Shown here piece after piece: positions 27,901 to 40,937 of a stretch of DNA of 64,000 nt; within the stretch, counting starts at the first letter, position 1, and every line of letters starts with the position of its first letter. Below the pieces are notes generated by a model. That model was not told the DNA's origin. It saw only the letters and a list, made by a program, of their open reading frames with translations, and did not search any database. The stretch comes from Baylisascaris procyonis (taxonomy: Eukaryota; Nematoda; Chromadorea; Rhabditida; Ascarididae). Where the stretch lies: NCBI GenBank assembly GCA_037389465.1, contig JAZARR010000171.1, positions 5,541,001-5,605,000 on the forward strand, in the 5' to 3' direction. The position numbers were made by a program, and so were the translations under genes.

Positions 27901-30900
27901 TTATAGGTGCAGGAATGTCGTATTTCTATACAAATGTACTATAATTGATATTTGCGACCTTTTTCTCGGCAACGGTTAGGCTTATGGAGTAACGGTTTGC
28001 TTCCGTTAACACAACTTTTAAAGCTCTATCACATGACGTATAGCTTGTTGTATTTCGAGAGGAAGGTTGAAAACCGAATCGACCCGGCAGAATTTCTGAA
28101 ATATCGATTTTTGCAACATAGGGTGTTCCGGTTCTCGGCCGATATTTCATATAAGCAAAAGCGGTCTCTCGATTTGTGGTCTACTCGGCGGGAGCTCTCG
28201 AACGATGTATAGATCACCGCCCGAGGTCAAACACGAGCCGAGAAAAAAATTCCGAAAGATCGCAATTTTTCAATTGTCAGGGGGTAGTACAGGGAAATTT
28301 TGGAAAAATATTTCTGGTCCCGATTTCGATGATTTTGGTGTCAAATGATAGAACTCAGTGAGCTGACCACAGACATGTGCGCTGTTTACCGTCTTATTTC
28401 ATAGGAATGAAATTATAGGTGCAGGAATGTCGTATTTCTATACAAATGTACTGTAATTGATATTTGCGACCTTTTTCTCGGCAACGGTTAGGCTTATGGA
28501 GTAACGGTTTGCTTCCGTTAACACAACTTTTAAAGCTCTATCAAATGACGTATAGCTTGTTGTATTTCGAGAGGAAGGTTGAAAACCGAATCGACCCGGC
28601 AGAATTTCTGAAATATCGATTTTTGCAACATAGGGTGTTCCGGTTCTCGGCCGATATTTCATATAAGCAAAAGCGGTCTCTCGATTTGTGGTCTACTCGG
28701 CGGGAGCTCTCGAACGATATATAGATCACCGCCCGAGGTCAAACACGAGCCGAGAAAAAAATTCCGAAATATCGCAATTTTTCAATTGTAAGGGGGTAGT
28801 ACAGGGAAATTTTGGAAAAATATTTCTGGTCCCGATTTCGATGATTTTGGTGTCAAATGATAGAACTCAGTGAGCTGACCACAGACATGTGCGCTGTTTA
28901 CCGTCTTATTTCATAGGAATGAAATTATAGGTGCAGGAATGTCGTATTTCTATACAAATGTACTGTAATTGATATTTGCGACCTTTTTCTCGGCAACGGT
29001 TAGGCTTATGGAGTAACCGTTTGCTTCCGTTAACACAACTTTCAAAGCTCTATCAAATGACGTATAGCTTGTTGTATTTCGAGAGGAAGGTTGAAAACCG
29101 AATCGACCCGGCAGAATTTCTGAAATATCGATTTTTGCAACATAGGGTGTTCCGGTTCTCGGCCGATATTTCATATAAGCAAAAGCGGTCTCTCGATTTG
29201 TGGTCTACTCGGCGGGAGCTCTCGAACGATATATAGATCACCGCCCGAGGTCAAACACGAGCCGAGAAAAAAATTCCGAAAGATCGCAATTTTTCAATTG
29301 TCAGGGGGTAGTACAGGGAAATTTTGGAAAAATATTTCTGGTCCCGATTTCGATGATTTTGGTGTCAAATGATAGAACTCAGTGAGCTGACCACAGACAT
29401 GTGCGCTGTTTACCGTCTTATTTCATAGGAATGAAATTATAGGTGCAGGAATGTCGTATTTCTATACAAATGTACTATAATTGATATTTGCGACCTTTTT
29501 CTCGGCAACGGTTAGGCTTATGGAGTAACGGTTTGCTTCCGTTAACACAACTTTCAAAGCTCTATCAAATGACGTATAGCTTGTTGTATTTCGAGAGGAA
29601 GGTTGAAAACCGAATCGACCCGGCAGAATTTCTGAAATATCGATTTTTGCAACATAGGGTGTTCCGGTTCTCGGCCGATATTTCATATAAGCAAAAGCGG
29701 TCTCTCGATTTGTGGTCTACTCGGCGGGAGCTCTCGAACGATATATAGATCACCGCCCGAGGTCAAACACGAGCCGAGAAAAAAATTCCGAAATATCGCA
29801 ATTTTTCAATTGTAAGGGGGTAGTACAGGGAAATTTTGGAAAAATATTTCTGGTCCCCGATTTCGATGATTTTGGTGTCAAATGATAGAACTCAGTGAGC
29901 TGACCACAGACATGTGCGCTGTTTACCGTCTTATTTCATAGGAATGAAATTATAGGTGCAGGAATGTCGTATTTCTATACAAATGTACTATAATTGATAT
30001 TTGCGACCTTTTTCTCGGCAACGGTTAGGCTTATGGAGTAACGGTTTGCTTCCGTTAACACAACTTTTAAAGCTCTATCACATGACGTATAGCTTGTTGT
30101 ATTTCGAGAGGAAGGTTGAAAACCGAATCGACCCGGCAGAATTTCTGAAATATCGATTTTTGCAACATAGGGTGTTCCGGTTCTCGGCCGATATTTCATA
30201 TAAGCAAAAGCGGTCTCTCGATTTGTGGTCTACTCGGCGGGAGCTCTCGAACGATGTATAGATCACCGCCCGAGGTCAAACACGAGCCGAGAAAAAAATT
30301 CCGAAAGATCGCAATTTTTCAATTGTCAGGGGGTAGTACAGGGAAATTTTGGAAAAATATTTCTGGTCCCGATTTCGATGATTTTGGTGTCAAATGATAG
30401 AACTCAGTGAGCTGACCACAGACATGTGCGCTGTTTACCGTCTTATTTCATAGGAATGAAATTATAGGTGCAGGAATGTCGTATTTCTATACAAATGTAC
30501 TGTAATTGATATTTGCGACCTTTTTCTCGGCAACGGTTAGGCTTATGGAGTAACGGTTTGCTTCCGTTAACACAACTTTTAAAGCTCTATCAAATGACGT
30601 ATAGCTTGTTGTATTTCGAGAGGAAGGTTGAAAACCGAATCGACCCGGCAGAATTTCTGAAATATCGATTTTTGCAACATAGGGTGTTCCGGTTCTCGGC
30701 CGATATTTCATATAAGCAAAAGCGGTCTCTCGATTTGTGGTCTACTCGGCGGGAGCTCTCGAACGATATATAGATCACCGCCCGAGGTCAAACACGAGCC
30801 GAGAAAAAATTCCGAAATATCGCAATTTTTCAATTGTAAGGGGGTAGTACAGGGAAATTTTGGAAAAATATTTCTGGTCCCGATTTCGATGATTTTGGTG

Positions 30901-33900
30901 TCAAATGATAGAACTCAGTGAGCTGACCACAGACATGTGCGCTGTTTACCGTCTTATTTCATAGGAATGAAATTATAGGTGCAGGAATGTCGTATTTCTA
31001 TACAAATGTACTATAATTGATATTTGCGACCTTTTTCTCGGCAACGGTTAGGCTTATGGAGTAACGGTTTGCTTCCGTTAACACAACTTTCAAAGCTCTA
31101 TCAAATGACGTATAGCTTGTTGTATTTCGAGAGGAAGGTTGAAAACCGAATCGACCCGGCAGAATTTCTGAAATATCGATTTTTGCAACATAGGGTGTTC
31201 TGGTTCTCGGCCGATATTTCATATAAGCAAAAGCGGTCTCTCGATTTGTGGTCTACTCGGCGGGAGCTCTCGAACGATATATAGATCACCGCCCGAGGTC
31301 AAACACGAGCCGAGAAAAAATTCCGAAAAATCGCAATTTTTCAATTGTAAGGGGTAGTACAGGGAAATTTTGGAAAAATATTTCTGGTCCCGATTTCGAT
31401 GATTTTGGTGTCAAATGATAGAACTCAGTGAGCTGACCACAGACATGTGCGCTGTTTACCGTCTTATTTCATAGGAATGAAATTATAGGTGCAGGAATGT
31501 CGTATTTCTATACAAATGTACTATAATTGATATTTGCGACCTTTTTCTCGGCAACGGTTAGGCTTATGGAGTAACGGTTTGCTTCCGTTAACACAACTTT
31601 TAAAGCTCTATCACATGACGTATAGCTTGTTGTATTTCGAGAGGAAGGTTGAAAACCGAATCGACCCGGCAGAATTTCTGAAATATCGATTTTTGCAACA
31701 TAGGGTGTTCCGGTTCTCGGCCGATATTTCATATAAGCAAAAGCGGTCTCTCGATTTGTGGTCTACTCGGCGGGAGCTCTCGAACGATGTATAGATCACC
31801 GCCCGAGGTCAAACACGAGCCGAGAAAAAAATTCCGAAAGATCGCAATTTTTCAATTGTCAGGGGGTAGTACAGGGAAATTTTGGAAAAATATTTCTGGT
31901 CCCGATTTCGATGATTTTGGTGTCAAATGATAGAACTCAGTGAGCTGACCACAGACATGTGCGCTGTTTACCGTCTTATTTCATAGGAATGAAATTATAG
32001 GTGCAGGAATGTCGTATTTCTATACAAATGTACTATAATTGATATTTGCGACCTTTTTCTCGGCAACGGTTAGGCTTATGGAGTAACGGTTTGCTTCCGT
32101 TAACACAACTTTTAAAGCTCTATCAAATGACGTATAGCTTGTTGTATTTCGAGAGGAAGGTTGAAAACCGAATCGACCCGGCAGAATTTCTGAAATATCG
32201 ATTTTTGCAACATAGGGTGTTCCGGTTCTCGGCCGATATTTCATATAAGCAAAAGCGGTCTCTCGATTTGTGGTCTACTCGGCGGGAGCTCTCGAACGAT
32301 GTATAGATCACCGCCCGAGGTCAAACACGAGCCGAGAAAAAATTCCGACAGATCGCAATTTTTCAATTGTCAGGGGGTAGTACAGGGAAATTTTGGAAAA
32401 ATATTTCTGGTCCCCGATTTCGATGATTTTGGTGTCAAATGATAGAACTCAGTGAGCTGACCACAGACATGTGCGCTGTTTACCGTCTTATTTCATAGGA
32501 ATGAAATTATAGGTGCAGGAATGTCGTATTTCTATACAAATGTACTATAATTGATATTTGCGACCTTTTTCTCGGCAACGGTTAGGCTTATGGAGTAACG
32601 GTTTGCTTCCGTTAACACAACTTTTAAAGCTCTATCAAATGACGTATAGCTTGTTGTATTTCGAGAGGAAGGTTGAAAACCGAATCGACCCGGCAGAATT
32701 TCTGAAATATCGATTTTTGCAACATAGGGTGTTCCGGTTCTCGGCCGATATTTCATATAAGCAAAAGCGGTCTCTCGATTTGTGGTCTACTCGGCGGGAG
32801 CTCTCGAACGATGTATAGATCACCGCCCGAGGTCAAACACGAGCCGAGAAAAAAATTCCGAAAGATCGCAATTTTTCAATTGTCAGGGGGTTGTACAGGG
32901 AAATTTTGGAAAAATATTTCTGGTCCCGATTTCGATGATTTTGGTGTCAAATGATAGAACTCAGTGAGCTGACCACAGACATGTGCGCTGTTTACCGTCT
33001 TATTTCATAGGAATGAAATTATGGGTGCAGGAATGTCGTATTTCTATACAAATGTACTGTAATTGATATTTGCGACCTTTTTCTCGGCAACGGTTAGGCT
33101 TATGGAGTAACGGTTTGCTTCCGTTAACACAACTTTTAAAGCTCTATCAAATGACGTATAGCTTGTTGTATTTCGAGAGGAAGGTTGAAAACCGAATCGA
33201 CCCGGCAGAATTTCTGAAATATCGATTTTTGCAACATAGGGTGTTCCGGTTCTCGGCCGATATTTCATATAAGCAAAAGCGGTCTCTCGATTTGTGGTCT
33301 ACTCGGCGGGAGCTCTCGAACGATGTATAGATCACCGCCCGAGGTCAAACACGAGCCGAGAAAAAAATGCCGAAAGATCGCAATTTTTCAATTGTGAGGG
33401 GGTAGTACAGGGAAATTTTGGAAAAATATTTCTGGTCCCCGATTTCGATGATTTTGGTGTCAAATGATAGAACTCAGTGAGCTGACCACAGACATGTGCG
33501 CTGTTTACCGTCTTATTTCATAGGAATGAAATTATAGGTGCAGGAATGTCGTATTTCTATACAAATGTACTGTAATTGATATTTGCGACCTTTTTCTCGG
33601 CAACGGTTAGGCTTATGGAGTAACGGTTTGCTTCCGTTAACACAACTTTTAAAGCTCTATCAAATGACGTATAGCTTGTTGTATTTCGAGAGGAAGGTTG
33701 AAAACCGAATCGACCCGGCAGAATTTCTGAAATATCGATTTTTGCAACGTAGGGTGTTCCGGTTCTCGGCCGATATTTCATATAAGCAAAAGCGGTCTCT
33801 CGATTTGTGGTCTACTCGGCGGGAGCTCTCGAACGATGTATAGATCACCGCCCGAGGTCAAACACGAGCCGAGAAAAAAATTCCGAAAGATCGCAATTTT

Positions 33901-35011
33901 TCAATTGTAAGGGGGTAGTACAGGGAAATTTTGGAAAAATATTTCTGGTCCCCGATTTCGATGATTTTGGTGTCAAATGATAGAACTCAGTGAGCTGACC
34001 ACAGACATGTGCGCTGTTTACCGTCTTATTTCATAGGAATGAAATTATAGGTGCAGGAATGTCGTATTTCTATACAAATGTACTATAATTGATATTTGCG
34101 ACCTTTTTCTCGGCAACGGTTAGGCTTATGGAGTAACGGTTTGCTTCCGTTAACACAACTTTTAAAGCTCTATCAAATGACGTATAGCTTGTTGTATTTC
34201 GAGAGGAAGGTTGAAAACCGAATCGACCCGGCAGAATTTCTGAAATATCGATTTTTGCAACATAGGGTGTTCTGGTTCTCGGCCGATATTTCATATAAGC
34301 AAAAGCGGTCTCTCGATTTGTGGTCTACTCGGCGGGAGCTCTCGAACGATGTATAGATCACCGCCCGAGGTCAAACACGAGCCGAGAAAAAAATTCCGAA
34401 AGATCGCAATTTTTCAATTGTCAGGGGGTAGTACAGGGAAATTTTGGAAAAATATTTCTGGTCCCCGATTTCGATGATTTTGGTGTCAAATGATAGAACT
34501 CAGTGAGCTGACCACAGACATGTGCGCTGTTTACCGTCTTATTTCATAGGAATGAAATTATAGGTGCAGGAATGTCGTATTTCTATACAAATGTACTATA
34601 ATTGATATTTGCGACCTTTTTCTCGGCAACGGTTAGGCTTATGGAGTAACGGTTTGCTTCCGTTAACACAACTTTTAAAGCTCTATCAAATGACGTATAG
34701 CTTGTTGTATTTCGAGAGGAAGGTTGAAAACCGAATCGACCCGGCAGAATTTCTGAAATATCGATTTTTGCAACATAGGGTGTTCTGGTTCTCGGCCGAT
34801 ATTTCATATAAGCAAAAGCGGTCTCTCGATTTGTGGTCTACTCGGCGGGAGCTCTCGAACGATATGTAGATCACCGCCCGAGGTCAAACACGAGCCGAGA
34901 AAAAAATTCCGAAAAATCGCAATTTTTCAATTGTAAGGGGGTAGTACAGGGAATTTTTGGAAAAATATTTCTGGTCCCCGATTTCGATGATTTTGGTGTC
35001 AAACGATAGAA
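15920..35011. repeat. Satellite array, about 37 tandem copies of a 509-513 bp unit
   Basis: A single unit recurs head to tail at 513 bp steps, occasionally 509-512. For example, the block starting TTTTTCTCGGCAACGG sits at 16680, 17193, 17706 and so on to 34617. Inner copies differ at only a handful of positions. The first copy (about 15920-16440) is clearly diverged and lacks roughly 70 bp; the last stops abruptly after GATAGAA at 35011, where unrelated sequence begins. The unit is visibly richer in G and C than its flanks. Each unit contains GCCGAGAAAAA and, about 236 bp on, its inverted copy TTTTTCTCGGC, plus a TAACGG/CCGTTA hairpin. Reading frames of 86, 74 and 62 codons overlap on opposite strands in nearly every copy and are repeat by-products. 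I do not recognise the family; it is not one of the short filarial repeats I know (HhaI, O-150). Confidence 0.98.
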
Positions 35012-35137
35012 TCGGACGTTTTCACGTCAAGCGAACATCACTTTCGTCAGTTTTTTCTGCATGATATCATCTTTTTTTCTGCTCCAAAACATACTGAAGA
35101 TTGAGTAATCGTTTTGAGAGATCATATCATCGATTAA

Positions 35138-35266
35138 TCGGTGAAAAATGAGTTGAAGTTTGCAAAATATCGCCGTACAGGAATGACTGGAACCGATCTA
35201 CGTCAGCGTTTAGTTGGGCTATTTGAAAGAAACGAAATACGAAACAAAAAGAGACGAAAAAAGTGA
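35138..35266 (+). CDS. Candidate coding segment just right of the array
   Basis: A 42-codon open frame beginning 127 bp after the array edge. It has varied codons, a Lys/Arg-rich end (NKKRRKK) and an internal ATG at 35183. It has no clear acceptor at its 5' side. A GTTGGG donor near 35212 would end it in phase 0 and could join it to the candidate exon at 35647. I do not recognise the product, and it may be chance. Confidence 0.2.
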   Translation, partial: SVKNELKFAKYRRTGMTGTDLRQRLVGLFERNEIRNKKRRKK

Positions 35267-35646
35267 AACTTTAGAAGTGAAATTTTACTTCTACAACAAT
35301 TTTCCCACCAAATTTCCTGTCATTTTCTTTCATTTTTTCCTCCTAAAGCGATCTTAGTCTGATTGTAATTAACTCGCTTGCTAGGTCGATTAAGCTGCAC
35401 TCAACTGAATCGTTATCCTCTCAACATTGGGCTATTCCTTCTTGTATTCACTATTGAAGGCGATTACAGGTACATCAGAGGTGTTATATAGGGAGTCAAA
35501 GATGTATCATATTAGGTTTCCCTCGTGTGAATACAATTATGAAGTAGAGTAGAGGCAAATAAATAAATAAAATAAAAGCAAATGTGCAAAGAATAAAATT
35601 GTGCAAAATAATTCACGTGAATGATTATTGACGATGAAGTTAGCAG

Positions 35647-35796
35647 TTGAAAGAAAAATGCATCATTGACAACCCCTTTATGGACACGCTCTCGCACCTC
35701 GTTGTATATCGCCGCGGTGTGCCGCCATACACTTCGTATGTTTGGTTATTCGATCGGCTCCGAGATGACCCCACGATGGTGCTTCATTTTAGTTGA
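35647..35796 (+). CDS. Candidate exon, 49 codons, unknown product
   Basis: After an acceptor-like GTTAGCAG the frame runs 49 codons to TGA. It contains NPFMDTLSHLVVYRRGVPPY and YVWLFDRLRDDP, with GC-rich third positions quite unlike the AT-rich neighbourhood. Donors inside (GTGTGC in phase 1, GTGCTT in phase 0) could continue it, for instance to the exon at 41614-41679. It may belong to the same gene as the orphan exon at 14954, which would put the satellite inside an intron; that is inference. Not recognised as any family. Confidence 0.38.
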   Translation: MKEKCIIDNPFMDTLSHLVVYRRGVPPYTSYVWLFDRLRDDPTMVLHFS

Positions 35797-35861
35797 ATGG
35801 CACGTGCATTGTACGTGGTGTTCTTTCACTATATGTATTGTTTCTAATACCATCGTTTGCA

Positions 35862-35862
<1 letters not shown>

Positions 35863-35913
<51 letters not shown>
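35863..35913. repeat. (TA)n microsatellite
   Basis: About 25 pure TA units, 850 bp from the right edge of the satellite array. It is followed at 36000-36130 by a degenerate TTA/TTG-rich stretch. Confidence 0.95.
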
Positions 35914-35916
<3 letters not shown>

Positions 35917-37111
35917 TTCAGCATAATAAAGTCTTTTTTCCTTGTTTTTTTATAGTTTTTCTTTTTACCTAGTTTTGCCAAATTTCTTCTATTTTTCTCT
36001 GTTGAATAAAGATTACTGCTATTATTTTATTGTTACGCTTGTTATTATTTACATTACTACTGCTATTATTGCTACTATATTATTATTATTACTGTTATTG
36101 TTATATCTATTATTATTGCTGTTATGATTAATTTTTTTATTTATATGCAGTAAAAACAAACCTTTCCATTATCATAGAGTGTTCATAAACACTCATTAAA
36201 TCTCCCTATAGCACTAATTCAATGTATCTAAATTATTTGCATATGACAAAAGAGAGATACTTTTCTAGTTATAAGTAATCGTGCCCATTCGACTAAAGTA
36301 TTTGCCTGAAGAGCTGAAGTTCGCGGTGTTGAATCTCTCTCTTATGGATTTGTTTTATTTGTCACCAAATAGTTTTAGTAGTGATGAGCGTATTTTATGT
36401 AACAATTTATTTATTCTTATGTTTTAATTATTATTATTTTTTATTTTTATGTCTTAGTTATTTCTTATCTTTTTTTTAGTTTATTTTTAGTTATATTCAA
36501 CAATTTCGTCTCTCAATTTGTGTCTCTTTCTTACTATTCAATACACCTTTCGCTAGCAACAATTTATGAATGCTTAGGTCAGGTACATGTATTCTCCTTC
36601 TGCACATAGTGAAAAACAAGGAAATTAAGCATTTACGATAGCACATATAAAATTGTGCAATTCATCGGAATATTTTTGTGTTATCTTCTTCTATTTGGTA
36701 ATCAATCATCAAATTGGCAACTAGAATGAATGTAGGTGGAAAATTTGGTAGGAAAGTTGTAATATGATTGGCATTCATTTTTGCATATGAAATTTAAATA
36801 TATAAAAAATAATTTTACAGAAAAATTTTTAAAATATGAAATACAAATAAAATATTTATGCTATTTCTGCGGCATATTTATGTAAAAATATTTCCTATTA
36901 TTCAAATTTTTATTTTTTCGTTCATGGCAGTCAATTAACGCAAGCCACTTAAGAAGTTCATTTGCATATCAATAAGAACTCTTAGAGCATGCCAATGTAA
37001 GCAATGCTTTCGGCTACCTACTTTATTTGGTTTTCCTTTGCGAAATGATACAATAATTTCCTTTCCACTTATAGCACCTATTTGGAGAGGCGAAGGGGTA
37101 TGGGATGCGAA

Positions 37112-37170
37112 ATTATAGAGGCAAGGTAGCATAATCGTTATTCCACCTATCTCTGGTTCGATAATCGAGG
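37112..37170 (+). other. Degenerate tRNA-like (SINE-like) relic
   Basis: Contains AGGTAGCATAATCG followed about 30 bp later by CTGGTTCGATAATC, resembling the pol III A-box/B-box order of a tRNA. The T-stem does not pair, so it is not a functional tRNA. Confidence 0.35.
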
Positions 37171-38584
37171 TTAAAAAATGTACCTCTGTTAGTTATACTA
37201 ATCTCGTGATCATTCATATGCATGTGTACTACATTTTCCTAGATGGGTAAGTTTTGAGCCACTTTTGAAAATTCCAAATTGTTCCGGGATTGCATTAAAG
37301 TCGGCATCTCTTGCAGGTGAACCAATGCACTCGTATTGGTCATATTAGGCGACTGATATAATCATGGTAACCGGAACGAGTAAACGTGTAGGAAGAAGGA
37401 AAGAAAGAAAGAGATAACACCTAAATCATTGACTGTTTTGACTCGAATATTTTGATATGAATGTTTCAGATACTTTCATTGGGTAAATACTAGAGTTACT
37501 GCAAAACATGAGGCGTTCTTATACGGGTCAGGTCGTAAATAGTGTTCCCTGTGGCAGTTTTCTGTGCTGGTGGCGAATTGTGTTGATTTATTATCAACGT
37601 CCGATCATCACAACGGCATACACAACACACAACACCAATATGTGCATGGATGTATGTATTGGTGTGCAACGTTTTTATCGCTATCTAATAACACTTAAAT
37701 TGTGCGAAGTTCGCTTCTTTGCAGTAAACTTGAAACGTATTTATGATGTTGCAAATAATATTTCTATTTTTCAGTTTATAAACGAATAGAAATATTTTTT
37801 CACTCTTGTTTTGTTTGGCAAATTTCTTATTTCATTTAGAATTCGTTTTCTTAGAGTATATTTCATTGTAGTGCTAATATATTCGCATATACAAGTGAAT
37901 AGTTCCGCTTCATTTCTGGCTTCATTTATTATTTCGCGATTAATTACTTCCGGTTTCATTTTCTATTACGGCTTAATATTTCTAAACTTTTAAATGTGAG
38001 AATGATTAAAGAAAATTACTAGCGTATTTGTAAATTTCAACGCACCGAAATTACATTACTCCCAACAATATAGACTAAAATAAACGAATTCTACGTAATG
38101 TCACTAACTAATTGCTCTACCACTTGATATTTTAGCAATTTTAAAAGCATTTTACATATCTAAAATATATATTATATCAGCAGATTATCAAATTATTATA
38201 TTTTTGCAATTATTGATAGTCGATCATCTGCACACACACACACACAAAAAAAAACGATAGCTGAAATGTATATGTCAATCACATATAAATATCGACATCA
38301 ATGGCGCGTTAAAAAAAAAAAACGCTTTGCTCAACATATCATTGGCATGATGCATTTATATCGCATATAGATATGAATTCATTCGTATATTACTGTTTGC
38401 CGAGATTTGCACATCTCTGTTGTTGTTGTTGTTGTTGCGATGTGTCACTTCGTATTCACTCTTCGTTGCAATTCTTCCACTATAAAATCTTCCCGACCAG
38501 TTCTATATTGTTAAAAAAAAATAGAAAATTTGCATTCTGCATTCTTTTAAATAAATAAATCTCGAGATATAGATGATTGCACTG

Positions 38585-38636
38585 ATTTATGCAAATTTAA
38601 TTGCATATGTATATATAAAATTAAATTTGCATAAAT
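38585..38636. repeat. Perfect inverted repeat, 18 bp arms, 16 bp spacer
   Basis: The arm ATTTATGCAAATTTAATT at 38585-38602 is exactly complementary to 38619-38636. Each arm contains an ATGCAAAT-type octamer. It could be a fold-back relic of a small transposon or simply an AT-rich hairpin; there is no coding sequence near it. Confidence 0.85.
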
Positions 38637-40221
38637 TGATATATGTACCAATATATTGGGTCCTACTTTTTTCAGTATAGATACGGCAAACGATACCTGT
38701 TGACTTAAATAAGTTATTAGAAGGATTATTCGACATCTCATCATCTCATATAATCCCATTGTCGATCGTTTTTCATCATCAATAAAATTTTATTCAAATT
38801 TTCTAATCGCTATTATCCATTATGCAAATTAAATCGCTATTAACCGTAGAGTTTATTTTTTAAATTCTTTGGTCGACCTGTAAATAAATCAGGTACCAAC
38901 GGAAGGAGGCTGAATTTTTTAGAAACAAATGTGCAAATGAATTTGCATAAAAATCGCATAGCCTAAATTTTTGCATTTATTATTTTTCCTAACCTATTTT
39001 GTGTCATATAGAAAACACTGAAAGGTCAGATCGTTGGGGCTGAGATAACGTTGGCGTCCATTCTTTAATAAGCCGACCCATAAGGCGACCTTATGCGGAG
39101 ATAACACAGCGGTCCGCCCTATAGACTTTTCGTTTTTCACTATATGCCACTTATATCTATTAATGATATGGTCGTCCTCTTTATCTTCGTCTTAAAAAAT
39201 ATAAAAAATAATTTTTTAATTAATATAGATAGATATTTTAGAGAAGTTATATCATACTATTGTTAGTGAATGATTTTAACATCAAATAACTTAGAAATTA
39301 TTATGTCAACGAATGTTTTATTGCGGAGAAGGCGATAATTGTGAGGTTTTTCGCATGAGATTTTCTCTGAAACCTGATGTAATAGTTGAAATTACCTACT
39401 TCAATACGACTATCGTTCAGGTTATTTTTAATGATGAATAATCGACTATCGGGAGAATGCATTTTTGAGGTCTTCTGAATCCTCTTCATGCTTTCTTTGA
39501 GAGATTCTCAATTAATTCATGCCATATACCTTTCCCGAAAGGTATCCTAAATAGGTAAAAATGTTCGAGAGTAAAATTGGAATTGAGAATGATCGTTTTA
39601 TTTATTTCCGGGATAGTATAAGAAAGTGAAAGGATTTTTTAAAGAAAATATTAGTTTATACTGACGTTGAATATATGAGATATGATGATTACCTAAATGA
39701 GAATCAATCTCTTACATAATCGAGTAGCTTTCTTGAAAATAGACATTTTATTACATTGAATTCTTTTATTTCTTTTCCCCGTCATTTCTCTTCCAAACCC
39801 TTCCCGAACCCTTTTCTCTGACAAGTTGCTTTCGTCGCATAATTGCTGATAATCTGAAATGTTTAATGGAGCCTAAAATGTATCAATATTCGAGTTACTA
39901 ATTTCGATTCCATTAAGTTCCACAATTAGATTTGAATTATCTCCATAGTGCGCTAACTCTAAACATCATATAGTGATGACATATTCGACTGAGGCTGTTG
40001 ATAATACTGATAAGTATGTTGGCGCTATTCTTAACAACATTTGCATCCTCGCGTTGCTCGTATACACACTTATTGACAGCAACGGTGGTTGCAAAATTCG
40101 TATTTAGCATAATTTTCTAACAACCATTCAGTTTTTGTATAGTTTGTTATTTTCATGCAAAAAAGTCTATTATTAAAAAACATTCTCTTTTTAGACAATT
40201 TCTCGAACTTAATAGATATTT

Positions 40222-40225
<4 letters not shown>

Positions 40226-40276
<51 letters not shown>
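40226..40276. repeat. (TA)n microsatellite
   Basis: About 25 pure TA units. The open frames drawn through it on both strands, encoding poly(Ile-Tyr), are artefacts. Confidence 0.95.
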
Positions 40277-40277
<1 letters not shown>

Positions 40278-40937
40278 TTTTTTTTAAATGGAAATATTGT
40301 GCAAAATTTTTCCAACTTTGTGAGTCTAGAAGAGAGCAATTCTTTTTTGATCACAACGTATGACTTCGTTTATCATAGTGATATATACCGCTGTGCTGAA
40401 TATTTTCCTATCCCCCTGATGAAAATTTTTGGATACGATTTTTAATGCTTCAAGTTTGTGGATATTGTGGATATTTATGTCTGTCTGAATGTCTGGATAT
40501 CTGCTTTTGTTTATGATTTATATTTTAATGCCGGATACAGTTTGATTTTCAAAGCGCATTACGGCGACGTCGTGTTTGAACGCCTATATGTCTGTATCTG
40601 TCTGCCTGTTTGCTAGTTTCAATTCTTCACCCCTTAAAGTATAAGATTCATCGATAACATTTCTCGCATTAACTTATCATTTTCGAAAGTAGCTGTGAAC
40701 ATTTAAAGGTGCTAAAAATTGGATGCTTAATGGAGGTAATAAGACCATTTAAGATATAAGCCTTTATTTTGCATTTCTTTTGTATTTGATACTAATTGAT
40801 GATATAAACGGGATGCAAAATCTTCTACCTTGTCACTTCATGCGGTACTCTTCCTCACTTATTCTAAGTGAAGATTTTCAATCATAAGCATTTCACGCCA
40901 TAGTCAACTTTAGTTGGCGCCAGTCTTCGGCAGTGTT

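Larger units (their letters stand above)
35914..40225. other. AT-rich gene-poor DNA with structured patches
   Basis: No defensible exon. It holds a TTA-rich low-complexity stretch (36010-36125), a tRNA-like relic (37112-37170), a short CA run (38232-38246), a TTG run (38419-38437), a perfect 18 bp-stem hairpin (38585-38636) and a small GC-richer patch with two hairpins (39045-39125). Confidence 0.5.

Noticed and set aside
16153..34874. Repeated open frames of 86, 74, 62, 65 and 61 codons along both strands of the array
   Set aside because: They recur identically with the 513 bp unit, overlap each other on opposite strands, and have no splice or start context. Substitutions among units change residues freely. 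They are by-products of the satellite.
15920..35011. 513 = 3 x 171, suggesting an internal trimer of alpha-satellite-sized monomers
   Set aside because: Comparing thirds of the unit by eye shows no sustained similarity, so the arithmetic is probably coincidence. An internal dot plot would settle it.
35666..35926. 86-codon plus-strand frame ending in poly(Ile-Tyr)
   Set aside because: It runs into the TA microsatellite; the other frame (35647-35796) has better codon usage.
40070..40445. Overlapping frames of 94 (-) and 96 (+) codons
   Set aside because: Both pass through the (TA)n tract and owe their length to it.
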